Part shown: positions 1 through 7,000 of the stretch, piece after piece
How positions within the stretch are numbered: position 1 is the stretch's first letter
How the letters are laid out: the number at the start of each line of letters is the position of its first letter
Origin: CAYZJV01 sp964473245
GTDB lineage: Bacteria > Spirochaetota > Spirochaetia > Sphaerochaetales > Sphaerochaetaceae
Length of the DNA stretch: 28,784 nt
Direction of reading: 5' to 3'
NCBI GenBank assembly: GCA_964473245.1
Contig: CAYYOL010000029.1
Span: 1-28,784, forward strand
The notes under the pieces: model-generated
Databases searched by the model: none
Told to the model about the DNA's origin: nothing
What the model saw: only the letters and a program-made list of their open reading frames with translations
Translations under genes and position numbers: made by a program

Positions 1-41
1 CAGACATCTGATACTTTTTCCGAGTTGAAGGGGAGAGCATC

Positions 42-1313
42 GTGCAGGCTGTGCAGAGCTGGAAAAAGAAGACAGTACTGTTTCTCGTAAGTCAGAACCT
101 GAGCCTGTTCGGCTCCATGCTGGTACAGTATGCGATCATGTGGCACATCACGTTAACTACGCAGTCTGGATTCATGATGACCATCTCGATCCTCTGTGGC
201 TTCATACCGACCCTACTCATCTCTCCCTTCGCCGGCGTCTGGGCCGATCGATTCGATAGAAAACGAGTGATCATCATCTCAGATGCACTCATTGCCGTTG
301 CAACACTGGGCATGGCGATCTCATTTGCCCTCGGCTTCAATGCCATCTGGCAACTCTTCACGGTCCTCGCCATTCGATCGCTGGGTACCGGTGTGCAAAC
401 TCCCGCCGTGAGTGCACTCCTACCCCAGATAGTACCTGCCGATCAGCTCACTCGCGTGAACGGTATCCAGAACAGCGTCATGTCACTGGTGACGATCGCC
501 TCTCCCTTGTTGAGCGGCGCACTGCTCACCCTCTCCCCTATCGAACATATTTTCCTAATCGATGTGGGAACCGCTGCGCTTGCCATCACAATTCTCGTAT
601 TCCTGCTCGACATACCGGCCCATCATGGTGCGATGGAGAAGCAACCGATCAACTACATGAATGACCTGCGCGACGGCATCCGCTACATTCGAGAACACGA
701 GTTCATCCACATTCTCTTTCTCTACTGCGCACTATTCTTTGTATGCTTCTCTCCGGTCGCATTTCTCACTCCGCTGCAAACAACACGAAGCTATGGGGCT
801 GATGTCTGGCGATTGACCGCAATCGAGGTTGCATTTTCAGGGGGGATGATGTTCGGTGGATTTCTCATCGCTGCATGGCAGGGCTTTCACAATAAGCTGC
901 ACACCATGATACTCAGCCTCGGACTCAGCGCCATCTGTATTGTAGGACTCGGCCTCACGCCCCCTTTCTGGTTGTACCTGGCCGGCATGGCGATCATGGG
1001 AATCACCATGCCGCTGTTCAACACACCATTCACCGTGCTGCTCCAGCAGAAGGTCGATGAACGGTATCTCGGAAGAGTGTTCAGTGTGTTCACTATGATC
1101 TCAAGCTCCGTCATGCCACTGTCCATGCTCCTGTTCGGTCCGCTTGCCGACACCATGAGAATCGAGTGGATGCTGCTGGCAACTGGACTGCTCATGCTCA
1201 TTGAAGCGGTATTCATGCTCCGCAACAAGCGCCTGATACGTGCAGGCCTACCCTTAACTCAGAAGAACAACGCCAGGGCCACCGACACCAGAGTGCCGAA
1301 TATAACCGAGTAG
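42..1313 (+). CDS. MFS family exporter
   Basis: This 423-residue protein is almost wholly hydrophobic, with about 12 predicted membrane helices. It carries the MFS loop 2-3 motif at residues 65-75 (GVWADRFDRKR). Length and overall look fit the MFS_3/enterobactin-exporter-like branch, proton-driven exporters of drugs or siderophore-like molecules in the inner membrane; the substrate cannot be read from the sequence. The GTG start at 42 is supported by AAGGGGAG at 28-35. The last 18 or so residues are hydrophilic and low in character, and this stretch is shared antisense with the next gene. No neighbour gives a clue to the substrate, and the gene upstream lies outside the window. Confidence 0.85.
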   Translation: MQAVQSWKKKTVLFLVSQNLSLFGSMLVQYAIMWHITLTTQSGFMMTISILCGFIPTLLISPFAGVWADRFDRKRVIIISDALIAVATLGMAISFALGFNAIWQLFTVLAIRSLGTGVQTPAVSALLPQIVPADQLTRVNGIQNSVMSLVTIASPLLSGALLTLSPIEHIFLIDVGTAALAITILVFLLDIPAHHGAMEKQPINYMNDLRDGIRYIREHEFIHILFLYCALFFVCFSPVAFLTPLQTTRSYGADVWRLTAIEVAFSGGMMFGGFLIAAWQGFHNKLHTMILSLGLSAICIVGLGLTPPFWLYLAGMAIMGITMPLFNTPFTVLLQQKVDERYLGRVFSVFTMISSSVMPLSMLLFGPLADTMRIEWMLLATGLLMLIEAVFMLRNKRLIRAGLPLTQKNNARATDTRVPNITE

Positions 1314-1726
1314 ATCACCATCTCGAGTTGAAACTTCAGAAAGGCCTTCTTCATCAGAAACGCCTTCTTGAAGTAGACCTGCCCTTCGATATTGTCCATG
1401 AACGGGGAGGCCGATGAGAGGTGCGTGTAGACGAACATGAGTGCGGCAAAGAACAGCAGACGCATGCCGAAGGAGAGCGAAACCAAGGCAGGAAAAACCG
1501 GAAGAAGGACCACTCCCATGAGCAGGCCTCGTACCAGCTGTGCCGGAAGGAAGAACTTCTCCACATGACTCCGCTCCTTCTCGTCCTTCATGTCGTTCAG
1601 AAAGGTGCAGAGCCTGCCCTTCCCCTCATAGATATCCTTGCTGATCTTCAGTGCAATCACTCCGGCAACCATGTAAGCTATGGAGTGGACGATTGCGAAC
1701 AGGAGCATGAACCAAATATACGACAT
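1259..1726 (-). CDS. Small four-helix membrane protein, unknown function
   Basis: I do not recognise a family. The 155-residue product has hydrophobic segments near residues 2-25, 59-81, 83-101 and 132-154. A charged loop lies at about 27-58 (rich in K, E and D) and another at 109-130. A good ribosome site, GGAGGT, lies 6 bases before the ATG at 1726, and a plausible promoter lies upstream, which supports a real gene. It converges on the MFS gene and overlaps its last 55 bp: the fourth helix here is antisense to the hydrophilic MFS tail. It could be an accessory membrane protein, but nothing shows a link to the MFS exporter. Confidence 0.7.
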   Translation of the reverse strand: MSYIWFMLLFAIVHSIAYMVAGVIALKISKDIYEGKGRLCTFLNDMKDEKERSHVEKFFLPAQLVRGLLMGVVLLPVFPALVSLSFGMRLLFFAALMFVYTHLSSASPFMDNIEGQVYFKKAFLMKKAFLKFQLEMVIYSVIFGTLVSVALALFF

Positions 1727-1752
1727 TGCTTGACCTCCGTAGTTTTTTGCTT

Positions 1753-1781
1753 ATGGTACACTACCATTTCTCTGGTTTCAA
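1753..1781 (-). promoter_or_regulatory. Candidate sigma-70 promoter for the small membrane protein
   Basis: On the minus strand TTGAAA (1776-1781) is followed after 17 bases by TACCAT (1753-1758). These match the -35 consensus at 5 of 6 positions and the -10 at 4 of 6. The ATG lies 26 bases further on, with the ribosome site in between. Confidence 0.45.
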
Positions 1782-1925
1782 CTTTTGGAAGAGGTGAATG
1801 AATGTGAAAAATCCTTGACTTGCATAACCTATTGCTTCACCATGTAATGGATTTGATACCTGCACTCAATTCTACACCTACGAGTATACGTATATGCATA
1901 TTTATTACAGAGAAGGAGGAATTCT

Positions 1926-2888
1926 GTGAAAGCATTCAAGATCATTATTCTCGCGCTGTTGACCTGTGTGTTCATCGCGTACGGGATAGGGTTCATGGCA
2001 TATCAGGGGCTGAACAGTACGGTGATGACCCAGCAGTACCACCGTTCGGTGGTGCGTGAATATGGTATTCCACGTTTGGTCCACGGCGAACTGAGCCAGA
2101 TGATTCCGGAGGTTGTCCGTGATGGGTTAACCGGTGGAAATCCAGTTACAGATCCAGCACAGAGAGCTGCAGTGGACGGTCAGGTCGAACTCATCTCCAA
2201 CGCGATAACCGATGCATTAGACGAGAGCTGGATCGAAGAACAGGTTGTACTGGTCACCGATGATGTCGTGACCCTGCTCAGAGGCGAGCGCAATACACTT
2301 ACCGCCGTTGTCGACATATCCGGCAAGCTCGGTGAGATCGAACAAAATATTGCCATCGGATTGGAGACATTCTCCGATGCCGAGCTTATGGCGATGTTCG
2401 GAGCCCCGAGAGCCTATATCCCTGCGATTGCCGAACAGATTGTCGGACAGTTGGGATTGCCTGAGTCGCTGGTACTGAGTGACTTGGTGGATGACATGGC
2501 TCCGGGAACGATCGAGATGATACAAGGGTATCTTGGTACACTGAACATGACCTTCGGAATCCTATTCTGGGTCGTCTTCATAGTATTTTTGGTTCTGTGC
2601 ATGCTGTTCTGGCGCGTGGGTGCTGGTCTCCAGTGGTTCGGAATAAGCACGGCACTGACTGGTGGCATATTCCTCATTTCCACCATGTATCTATCGAAGC
2701 TGAGTGCAATCGAGAATCTCTCAGGAGCCGATTTCGAGGCGCTCCCAGTTCCATCCTCGACAGTCGAGAGCATTGTCAGCTTCACATTCTCAAAGATGAA
2801 TCAGATGCCGATCATCTTTATCGTGGGGGGATTCGTTCTGTTCGTCGTTGGCTTGTTGCTCTACAGGAAACGGAAGCTGGCCAACTAG
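1926..2888 (+). CDS. Membrane protein with large extracytoplasmic domain, unknown function
   Basis: The 320-residue product starts with a membrane helix or uncleaved signal anchor (about residues 5-27). A mostly soluble stretch of roughly 180 residues follows (about 28-205, rich in acidic residues and valine), then three more helices near 207-230, 235-256 and 292-314, and a basic end (RKRK). This layout of one helix, an outer domain and three helices resembles uncharacterised membrane proteins seen in many Firmicutes and Chloroflexi, but I cannot name a family. The GTG start at 1926 has AAGGAGG at 1913-1919. It is divergent from the small membrane protein and converges with the acetyltransferase gene, leaving only 9 bases between the stops. 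Confidence 0.75.
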   Translation: MKAFKIIILALLTCVFIAYGIGFMAYQGLNSTVMTQQYHRSVVREYGIPRLVHGELSQMIPEVVRDGLTGGNPVTDPAQRAAVDGQVELISNAITDALDESWIEEQVVLVTDDVVTLLRGERNTLTAVVDISGKLGEIEQNIAIGLETFSDAELMAMFGAPRAYIPAIAEQIVGQLGLPESLVLSDLVDDMAPGTIEMIQGYLGTLNMTFGILFWVVFIVFLVLCMLFWRVGAGLQWFGISTALTGGIFLISTMYLSKLSAIENLSGADFEALPVPSSTVESIVSFTFSKMNQMPIIFIVGGFVLFVVGLLLYRKRKLAN

Positions 2889-2897
2889 TCCCATCTA

Positions 2898-3419
2898 CTA
2901 CTGAAGTGCGATCATGCTCTGCTGCCCAGAGGCAAGGCGGTAGAGCATGATACAATCATCACCACACTCCCGCACCACACGGAACCCGACTCTCCGATAC
3001 AATCGGATTGCAGGATTCTCTCGCTGCACAGACAGGGAGACCTGCAAGTACCGCTTCTCCCTGAGTGTTCTCAGCATGGTCTGTACAAGATCGGTTCCAA
3101 TACCTCGGTTGCGGTATGCACCGAGAAGGGAGATGGACAACTCGGGAGTCATTGCATCGACAAAACCGAACCCCGGAGCCTCTTCGGTAAAGAGGCGCAC
3201 CCACACCGCTCCTACGACGATCCGGTCACACTCTGCGACGAGACACCGGTCGTGTGCTCCACCGAAGCCCTCGAAGTACCGCGACAGCTCAGCCTCATGT
3301 ACGATCGTCCTTGGAAGCGGACTTGCACACCCCTTCTGAAAAATGGCCTCATAGAGGAATGTTTCGAGAAGCGGATACTCGTCCCGCCTCATATCTCGAA
3401 TGGAAAAATCAGAAGTCAT
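2898..3419 (-). CDS. GNAT family N-acetyltransferase
   Basis: From the ATG at 3419 this encodes 173 residues of a single GNAT domain, which transfers an acetyl group from acetyl-CoA to an amine. The acetyl-CoA pyrophosphate loop is visible as YRNRGIGT, preceded by the beta-4 strand ELSISLLGA. The motif B region NPAIRLYRRVGFRVVRE, with the usual 'A..LY...GF' pattern, lies near the C terminus. The substrate is unknown. The frame stays open upstream to 3491, but those 24 residues are rich in R, S and C and unlike the family N terminus (TSDFSIRDMRRDEYPLL), so I chose the internal ATG. Its ribosome site is weak (AAAGGTT). It is likely a single-gene unit. Confidence 0.85.
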   Translation of the reverse strand: MTSDFSIRDMRRDEYPLLETFLYEAIFQKGCASPLPRTIVHEAELSRYFEGFGGAHDRCLVAECDRIVVGAVWVRLFTEEAPGFGFVDAMTPELSISLLGAYRNRGIGTDLVQTMLRTLREKRYLQVSLSVQRENPAIRLYRRVGFRVVRECGDDCIMLYRLASGQQSMIALQ

Positions 3420-3554
3420 GAGAGAACCTTTAAAACACTGTCGATGAAAAAGCAAGAGCCTGCGACTCCGATCAGAAGCATCTTCACACATTCATTGTCC
3501 ATAAAGACAACCGTAGGCACTATCGGACGGTTCCCGCCCTACGAGCGGGAGGGG

Positions 3555-3584
3555 TTGACGAAAAATCGATACTCGGACTATGGT
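3555..3584 (+). promoter_or_regulatory. Candidate promoter of an intergenic transcript
   Basis: TTGACG (3555-3560) and TATGGT (3579-3584) are separated by 18 bases and match sigma-70 boxes at 5/6 and 4/6. No gene start follows before the terminator at 3680-3725, so the promoter would drive a short noncoding RNA. Confidence 0.45.
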
Positions 3585-3590
3585 AGGCCA

Positions 3591-3725
3591 TCTGGAAATG
3601 CGAGTGGGAGACAAGATATTTTGAAATATCAAGATTGCAAAGCGGTGGAAGAGAACACTTCCAACCCAATAGAATTCAGAAGGCAACTGGTTTGACGTGT
3701 GAGAACCGGTTGCCTTTCTTGTTTT
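3591..3725 (+). ncRNA. Possible small structured RNA of unknown class
   Basis: This stretch lies between a candidate promoter and a strong terminator and has no credible reading frame; the only ATG (3599) stops after 8 codons. It can form three successive hairpins: 3615-3630 (a near-perfect AT-rich palindrome), 3646-3663 (TGGAAG/CTTCCA around a 6-base loop) and the terminator. I compared it by eye with purine, ykkC/PRPP, THF, ZTP, c-di-GMP, T-box, 6S and SRP RNA signatures and saw no match. It could be an sRNA or an unlisted leader remnant. This is an inference from layout. Confidence 0.35.
3680..3725 (+). terminator. Strong intrinsic terminator before the purine operon
   Basis: A 13-bp stem (3680-3692 with 3704-3716, one G-U pair) closes an 11-base loop and is followed by a T-rich tail (TTTCTTGTTTT). 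It would insulate the purine operon from upstream transcription and end the candidate small RNA. Confidence 0.75.
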
Positions 3726-3814
3726 CCAGTCTACCAGAAACAAGCGCACGAGGAGGTCCTTGCCAACGGACGATCGAATAACGAATAACTGAACATAACA
3801 TAAATATATTGATA

Positions 3815-3884
3815 GTATCGTATAATCGCTATGATATGGATAGCAAGTTTCTACCCCCAACCGTAAATTTGGGGACTATGATAC
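3815..3884 (+). promoter_or_regulatory. Purine riboswitch aptamer, guanine type
   Basis: The three-way junction is clear. P1 is 3815-3822 with 3877-3884 (one G-U). P2 is GCTAT/ATAGC (3828-3832, 3840-3844) with loop GATATGG. The J2/3 core AAGTTTCTA follows. P3 is CCCCAA/TTGGGG (3855-3860, 3869-3874) with loop CCGTAAAT. The loops match the family consensus for the L2-L3 kissing contact. The specificity base (position 74 of the xpt aptamer) is C at 3876, which predicts guanine or hypoxanthine rather than adenine. The U at the position-51 equivalent argues against a 2'-deoxyguanosine variant. It lies in the leader of guaB, before a terminator, so guanine binding should switch the operon off. Confidence 0.95.
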
Positions 3885-3933
3885 AACAAAGCTCTCGAGC
3901 AGATCTGTTCGAGGCTCTGTGTGTCGTCGGAGA

Positions 3934-3963
3934 AGTAGACTTGCAACAAGTCTACTTTTTTTT
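3934..3963 (+). terminator. guaB leader: Riboswitch-controlled intrinsic terminator
   Basis: A perfect 9-bp stem, AGTAGACTT (3934-3942) with AAGTCTACT (3948-3956), closes the loop GCAAC and runs into eight T residues. It ends 16 bases before the guaB ATG and 50 bases after the aptamer, the normal place for a riboswitch off-terminator. Between them a separate imperfect hairpin can form at 3890-3916. Confidence 0.9.
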
Positions 3964-3979
3964 ATCTCAGGAGGGAGCA

Positions 3980-5473
3980 ATGGCAAAAATCTACAACGAG
4001 GTATCACGAACATTCAACGAATACCTACTCATACCCAGACTGACCCGGAAGGCACAAAGCGCCAACGAAGTATCGTTGACCACACCACTGACGAAGTTCA
4101 GAATCACAGAGCGGCCTGCCTTGGAACTGAACATCCCCTTCACCTCCGCCATCATGCAAGCGGTGAGCGATGAACGGATGGCGATCGCTTTAGCGCTGCA
4201 GGGGGGCCTCTCATTCATCTGCTCATCGCAGAGCATCCAAGCTCAGGCAGACATGATTCGCCGTGTTAAACAGTTCAAATATGGATTTGTCGAAAGCAAA
4301 TACAATCTCACCACACAAGCGACGCTGAAAGACGTCGTCTCGATCAAAGAGAGAACCGATCGCTCGACCATCACCATCACATCCGATGGAAGCCCGCACG
4401 GCAAGCTACTCGGAATCATCACATCACGGGATTGGCGAGTTCCACAGATGAGTCTGGATACCCCGATCGTCGACTTCATGACTCCCTACGCCAACCTGAT
4501 CTGTGGAGAAGACGGCATCTCGCTCGATACAGCCTACGATACACTCTGGGAACACAAGTTGAGTGTACTCCCCATCGTCCGAGGGGACCGACTGGTCTCA
4601 CTGGTCTTCAGAAAGGACTACGACTCGGACGAAGAGAACCCGAACTCCCTCATGGATGCCAAGAAATCGTACATGGTGGGAGCCGGTGTCAACACGCACG
4701 ACTATCGAAAGCGAATCCCCGCCCTCGTGGAGAGTGGAGCCGACATTCTCTGTATAGACTCCTCCGACGGGTACAGCGAATACCAGAGGGATGTGATTGC
4801 CTATGTACGCGAGCACTACGGAGAACAGGTCAAGATCGGTGCAGGAAACGTCGTTGAAGGAGAGGCTTTCAGATACCTTGCCGAAGCCGGAGCAGATTTC
4901 ATCAAAGTCGGAATCGGCGGCGGATCGATCTGCATCACACGAGAACAGAAAGGCATCGGTCGAGGACAGGCCACTGCAGTACAAGCGGTGGCAGAAGCGA
5001 GAGATGCGTACTGTTCAGAGACCGGAATCTATATTCCACTCGCATCGGATGGAGGAATCGTGCAGGACTACCACATCACATTGGCTCTGGCCATGGGAGC
5101 AGACTTTGTGATGTTGGGAAGATATTTCGCTCGATTCGACGAAGCACCAGGGCGCAGATATCGAGTAAACGGCAACTTCGTAAAGGAGTACTGGGGAGAA
5201 GGCTCCAATCGGGCAAAGAACTGGGCACGCTACGACCTCGATGACACCAGACCCATGCAGTTCGAGGAGGGTGTAGACTCGTTTGTCCCCTATGCCGGTC
5301 CGCTGAAGGAGAACCTCACAGTCACGCTAGCCAAAATCAAAGCAACGATGCTCAACTCAGGAGCATTGAACATCAAAGAGCTCCAACAGGAGGCAACGCT
5401 GACTGTCGTATCAGAGATGAGTCTCAAAGAGGGCTCAGCTCACGATGTCATTCTCAAGGAACAACAATTCTGA
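3980..5473 (+). CDS. guaB: IMP dehydrogenase
   Basis: GuaB oxidises IMP to XMP with NAD+, the first step to GMP. From the ATG at 3980 (GGAGGGA just upstream) the protein has 497 residues: a TIM barrel interrupted by a CBS pair (about residues 100-215). The catalytic loop GGGSICITREQKGIGRGQ has the nucleophile Cys318. The flap contains EYWGEGS and the Arg417-Tyr418 dyad. Numbering is one less than the Tritrichomonas foetus enzyme (Cys319, Arg418, Tyr419), and whole blocks match that protein and Lachnospiraceae GuaB rather than the E. coli type. Being first after a guanine riboswitch, it is the most directly controlled gene of the operon. The frame is open back to 3809 across the riboswitch, but that part is leader, not protein. 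Confidence 0.97.
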   Translation: MAKIYNEVSRTFNEYLLIPRLTRKAQSANEVSLTTPLTKFRITERPALELNIPFTSAIMQAVSDERMAIALALQGGLSFICSSQSIQAQADMIRRVKQFKYGFVESKYNLTTQATLKDVVSIKERTDRSTITITSDGSPHGKLLGIITSRDWRVPQMSLDTPIVDFMTPYANLICGEDGISLDTAYDTLWEHKLSVLPIVRGDRLVSLVFRKDYDSDEENPNSLMDAKKSYMVGAGVNTHDYRKRIPALVESGADILCIDSSDGYSEYQRDVIAYVREHYGEQVKIGAGNVVEGEAFRYLAEAGADFIKVGIGGGSICITREQKGIGRGQATAVQAVAEARDAYCSETGIYIPLASDGGIVQDYHITLALAMGADFVMLGRYFARFDEAPGRRYRVNGNFVKEYWGEGSNRAKNWARYDLDDTRPMQFEEGVDSFVPYAGPLKENLTVTLAKIKATMLNSGALNIKELQQEATLTVVSEMSLKEGSAHDVILKEQQF

Positions 5474-5484
5474 TAGGAGGTTGT

Positions 5485-5964
5485 ATGAAAGTCGCAGTCA
5501 TCATGGGATCAAAATCCGATTATCCACAGATGCGAGAAGCAGTGGACACCCTTACCGCCTACGCAGTGGAAGTCGATGTAAAGGTGGTCTCGGCACACAG
5601 AACACCACAGTACATGGTACGATTCGCCACCGAGGCAGTGCATGAGGGCTATGCGATCATCATAGCCGGAGCCGGAGGAGCAGCGCATCTGCCCGGTATG
5701 GTAGCAAGTCTCACCACCATTCCCGTCATCGGAGTGCCCATCCAGTCGAAGGTTCTGAACGGAATCGATTCCCTACTCTCCATAGTACAGATGCCAGCTG
5801 GAGTACCGGTTGCGACTATGAGCATCGGTGTAGCCGGCGCAAAGAATGCAGCACTGTATGCATTGCGTATCCTCTCACTCTCGGACGCAAGCCTCAGAAC
5901 CCGGCTGGAGGAGCAGAGAATCGCCGTGGCTTCTCAGGTGCAGGAGGAAGGTCTCGGTGAGTAG
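5485..5964 (+). CDS. purE: N5-carboxyaminoimidazole ribonucleotide mutase
   Basis: Class I PurE converts N5-CAIR, made by PurK, to CAIR in de novo purine synthesis. The 159 residues show the family marks in order: GSKSD near residue 8 (phosphate binding), SAHRTP at 36-41 with the catalytic His38 (His45 in E. coli), AGGAAHLPGMVA, and the LLSIVQMPAGVPVAT segment. Length is normal for the octameric bacterial enzyme. AGGAGG at 5475-5480 precedes the ATG. The gene follows guaB by 11 bases, and its end overlaps the preferred purK start by 8 bases, so PurE and PurK are probably made by coupled translation. Confidence 0.97.
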   Translation: MKVAVIMGSKSDYPQMREAVDTLTAYAVEVDVKVVSAHRTPQYMVRFATEAVHEGYAIIIAGAGGAAHLPGMVASLTTIPVIGVPIQSKVLNGIDSLLSIVQMPAGVPVATMSIGVAGAKNAALYALRILSLSDASLRTRLEEQRIAVASQVQEEGLGE

Positions 5965-7000
5965 CACTATGAAGATCGGGATTCTCGGAGGGGGCCAGCT
6001 AGGCAAGATGATTGCACAGGCGGCAAGGAGGCTCCCATTTCCTGTGGAGATTGCAATCTACGATGCATCTCCGACCGCATGTGCCAGAACCGAGAGCGAC
6101 TCGTTCTCTGTTGGATCGTTTCACGATGCTCAATCGATGCTCACATTCGCCAGCGGTCACGATATCGTCACCTACGAATTCGAAAACATCGACCCAGATA
6201 TCGTTACACGCATGTCCAATGTGCCGCAAGGGGCGTCCGCACTCGGGATCCTCCAGAATCGATTGAAAGAGAAGGAGTTCATAAACTCATTGCCGGGAGT
6301 GCAATGTGTTCCCTACACCTTGGTGGAGGACCAATGCCCCTTCGACTACCCATATATCGTGAAACCCATCTCACTCGGGTACGATGGCAAGGGACAGCAT
6401 GTGATCGCAGACGAGAGGGACGAAAGATATCTCAAGGAAGGTATGGTGGCAGAACAGTATCTGAGCGATGTCACCGAATATTCGATTATCATTGCTCGAA
6501 ACATACAAGGGGAGATTATAGGCTACCCCACCTTCGAAAATAGCCATGTCAACCAGATATTGGATACGACTCGATTCGCACAGATCGATACAATATGGGA
6601 AGATGCCATGCGAAAGAAAGCGATCTCCATTGCAGAAGCGCTAGGCTACTGTGGAGTCCTCACCGTCGAGTTCTTCTTCAGCAACGATAGACTGTATGTG
6701 AACGAAGTGGCCCCTCGTGTGCATAACTCCGGACACGTCACCCTCGATGCCGTTCAGGCAAGCCAGTTCGATCTCCACCTTTTCGGTCTGTTGGGACTGC
6801 CCTTCCCCGAGCTGGAAGTAGACACATCGTGGTGCATGGTCAATGTTCTCGGTCAGCACTACAGGCGGGTATGCGATAGAGATCTTCCCGGACATTTCTA
6901 CGACTATGGGAAACAGAGCACCAAGTCGAATAGAAAAGTGGGACATATCAATGGAAGGCTCTGTGACCTTGAGCTACTGAAGAGAGCGAGAATTGCATGA
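5957..7000 (+). CDS. purK: N5-carboxyaminoimidazole ribonucleotide synthase
   Basis: PurK is an ATP-grasp enzyme that makes N5-CAIR from AIR, ATP and bicarbonate and passes it to PurE. The N-terminal nucleotide-fold strand reads MKIGILGGGQLGKM. The central ATP-grasp shows YPYIVKPISLGYDGKGQ, the EQYLSDVTEYSII segment and FFFSNDRLYVNEVAPRVHNSGH with the metal-binding Asn/Glu. Two starts compete. GTG at 5957 has a strong AGGAGG (5942-5947) at good spacing and gives 347 residues. ATG at 5969 gives 343 residues and the classical N terminus, but with only a weak GGTGAG before it. I chose the GTG on the ribosome site. The stop overlaps the purL start by four bases (ATGA). Confidence 0.95.
   Translation: MSSTMKIGILGGGQLGKMIAQAARRLPFPVEIAIYDASPTACARTESDSFSVGSFHDAQSMLTFASGHDIVTYEFENIDPDIVTRMSNVPQGASALGILQNRLKEKEFINSLPGVQCVPYTLVEDQCPFDYPYIVKPISLGYDGKGQHVIADERDERYLKEGMVAEQYLSDVTEYSIIIARNIQGEIIGYPTFENSHVNQILDTTRFAQIDTIWEDAMRKKAISIAEALGYCGVLTVEFFFSNDRLYVNEVAPRVHNSGHVTLDAVQASQFDLHLFGLLGLPFPELEVDTSWCMVNVLGQHYRRVCDRDLPGHFYDYGKQSTKSNRKVGHINGRLCDLELLKRARIA

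Noticed and set aside
3420..3491. N-terminal extension of the acetyltransferase
   Set aside because: The 24 residues are unlike any GNAT N terminus, and the domain starts properly at the ATG at 3419.
3751..3792. AGGAGGT followed by a 10-codon TTG frame, possible leader peptide
   Set aside because: It is very short, uses TTG and has no promoter between the preceding terminator and itself. It most likely arose by chance.
3809..3979. Open frame upstream of guaB, adding 57 residues to GuaB
   Set aside because: It runs through the riboswitch and terminator, while the ATG at 3980 has a good ribosome site and gives the family N terminus.
5846..5956. Longer purK reading frame
   Set aside because: It overlaps the coding part of purE, and its residues are typical of an out-of-frame reading.
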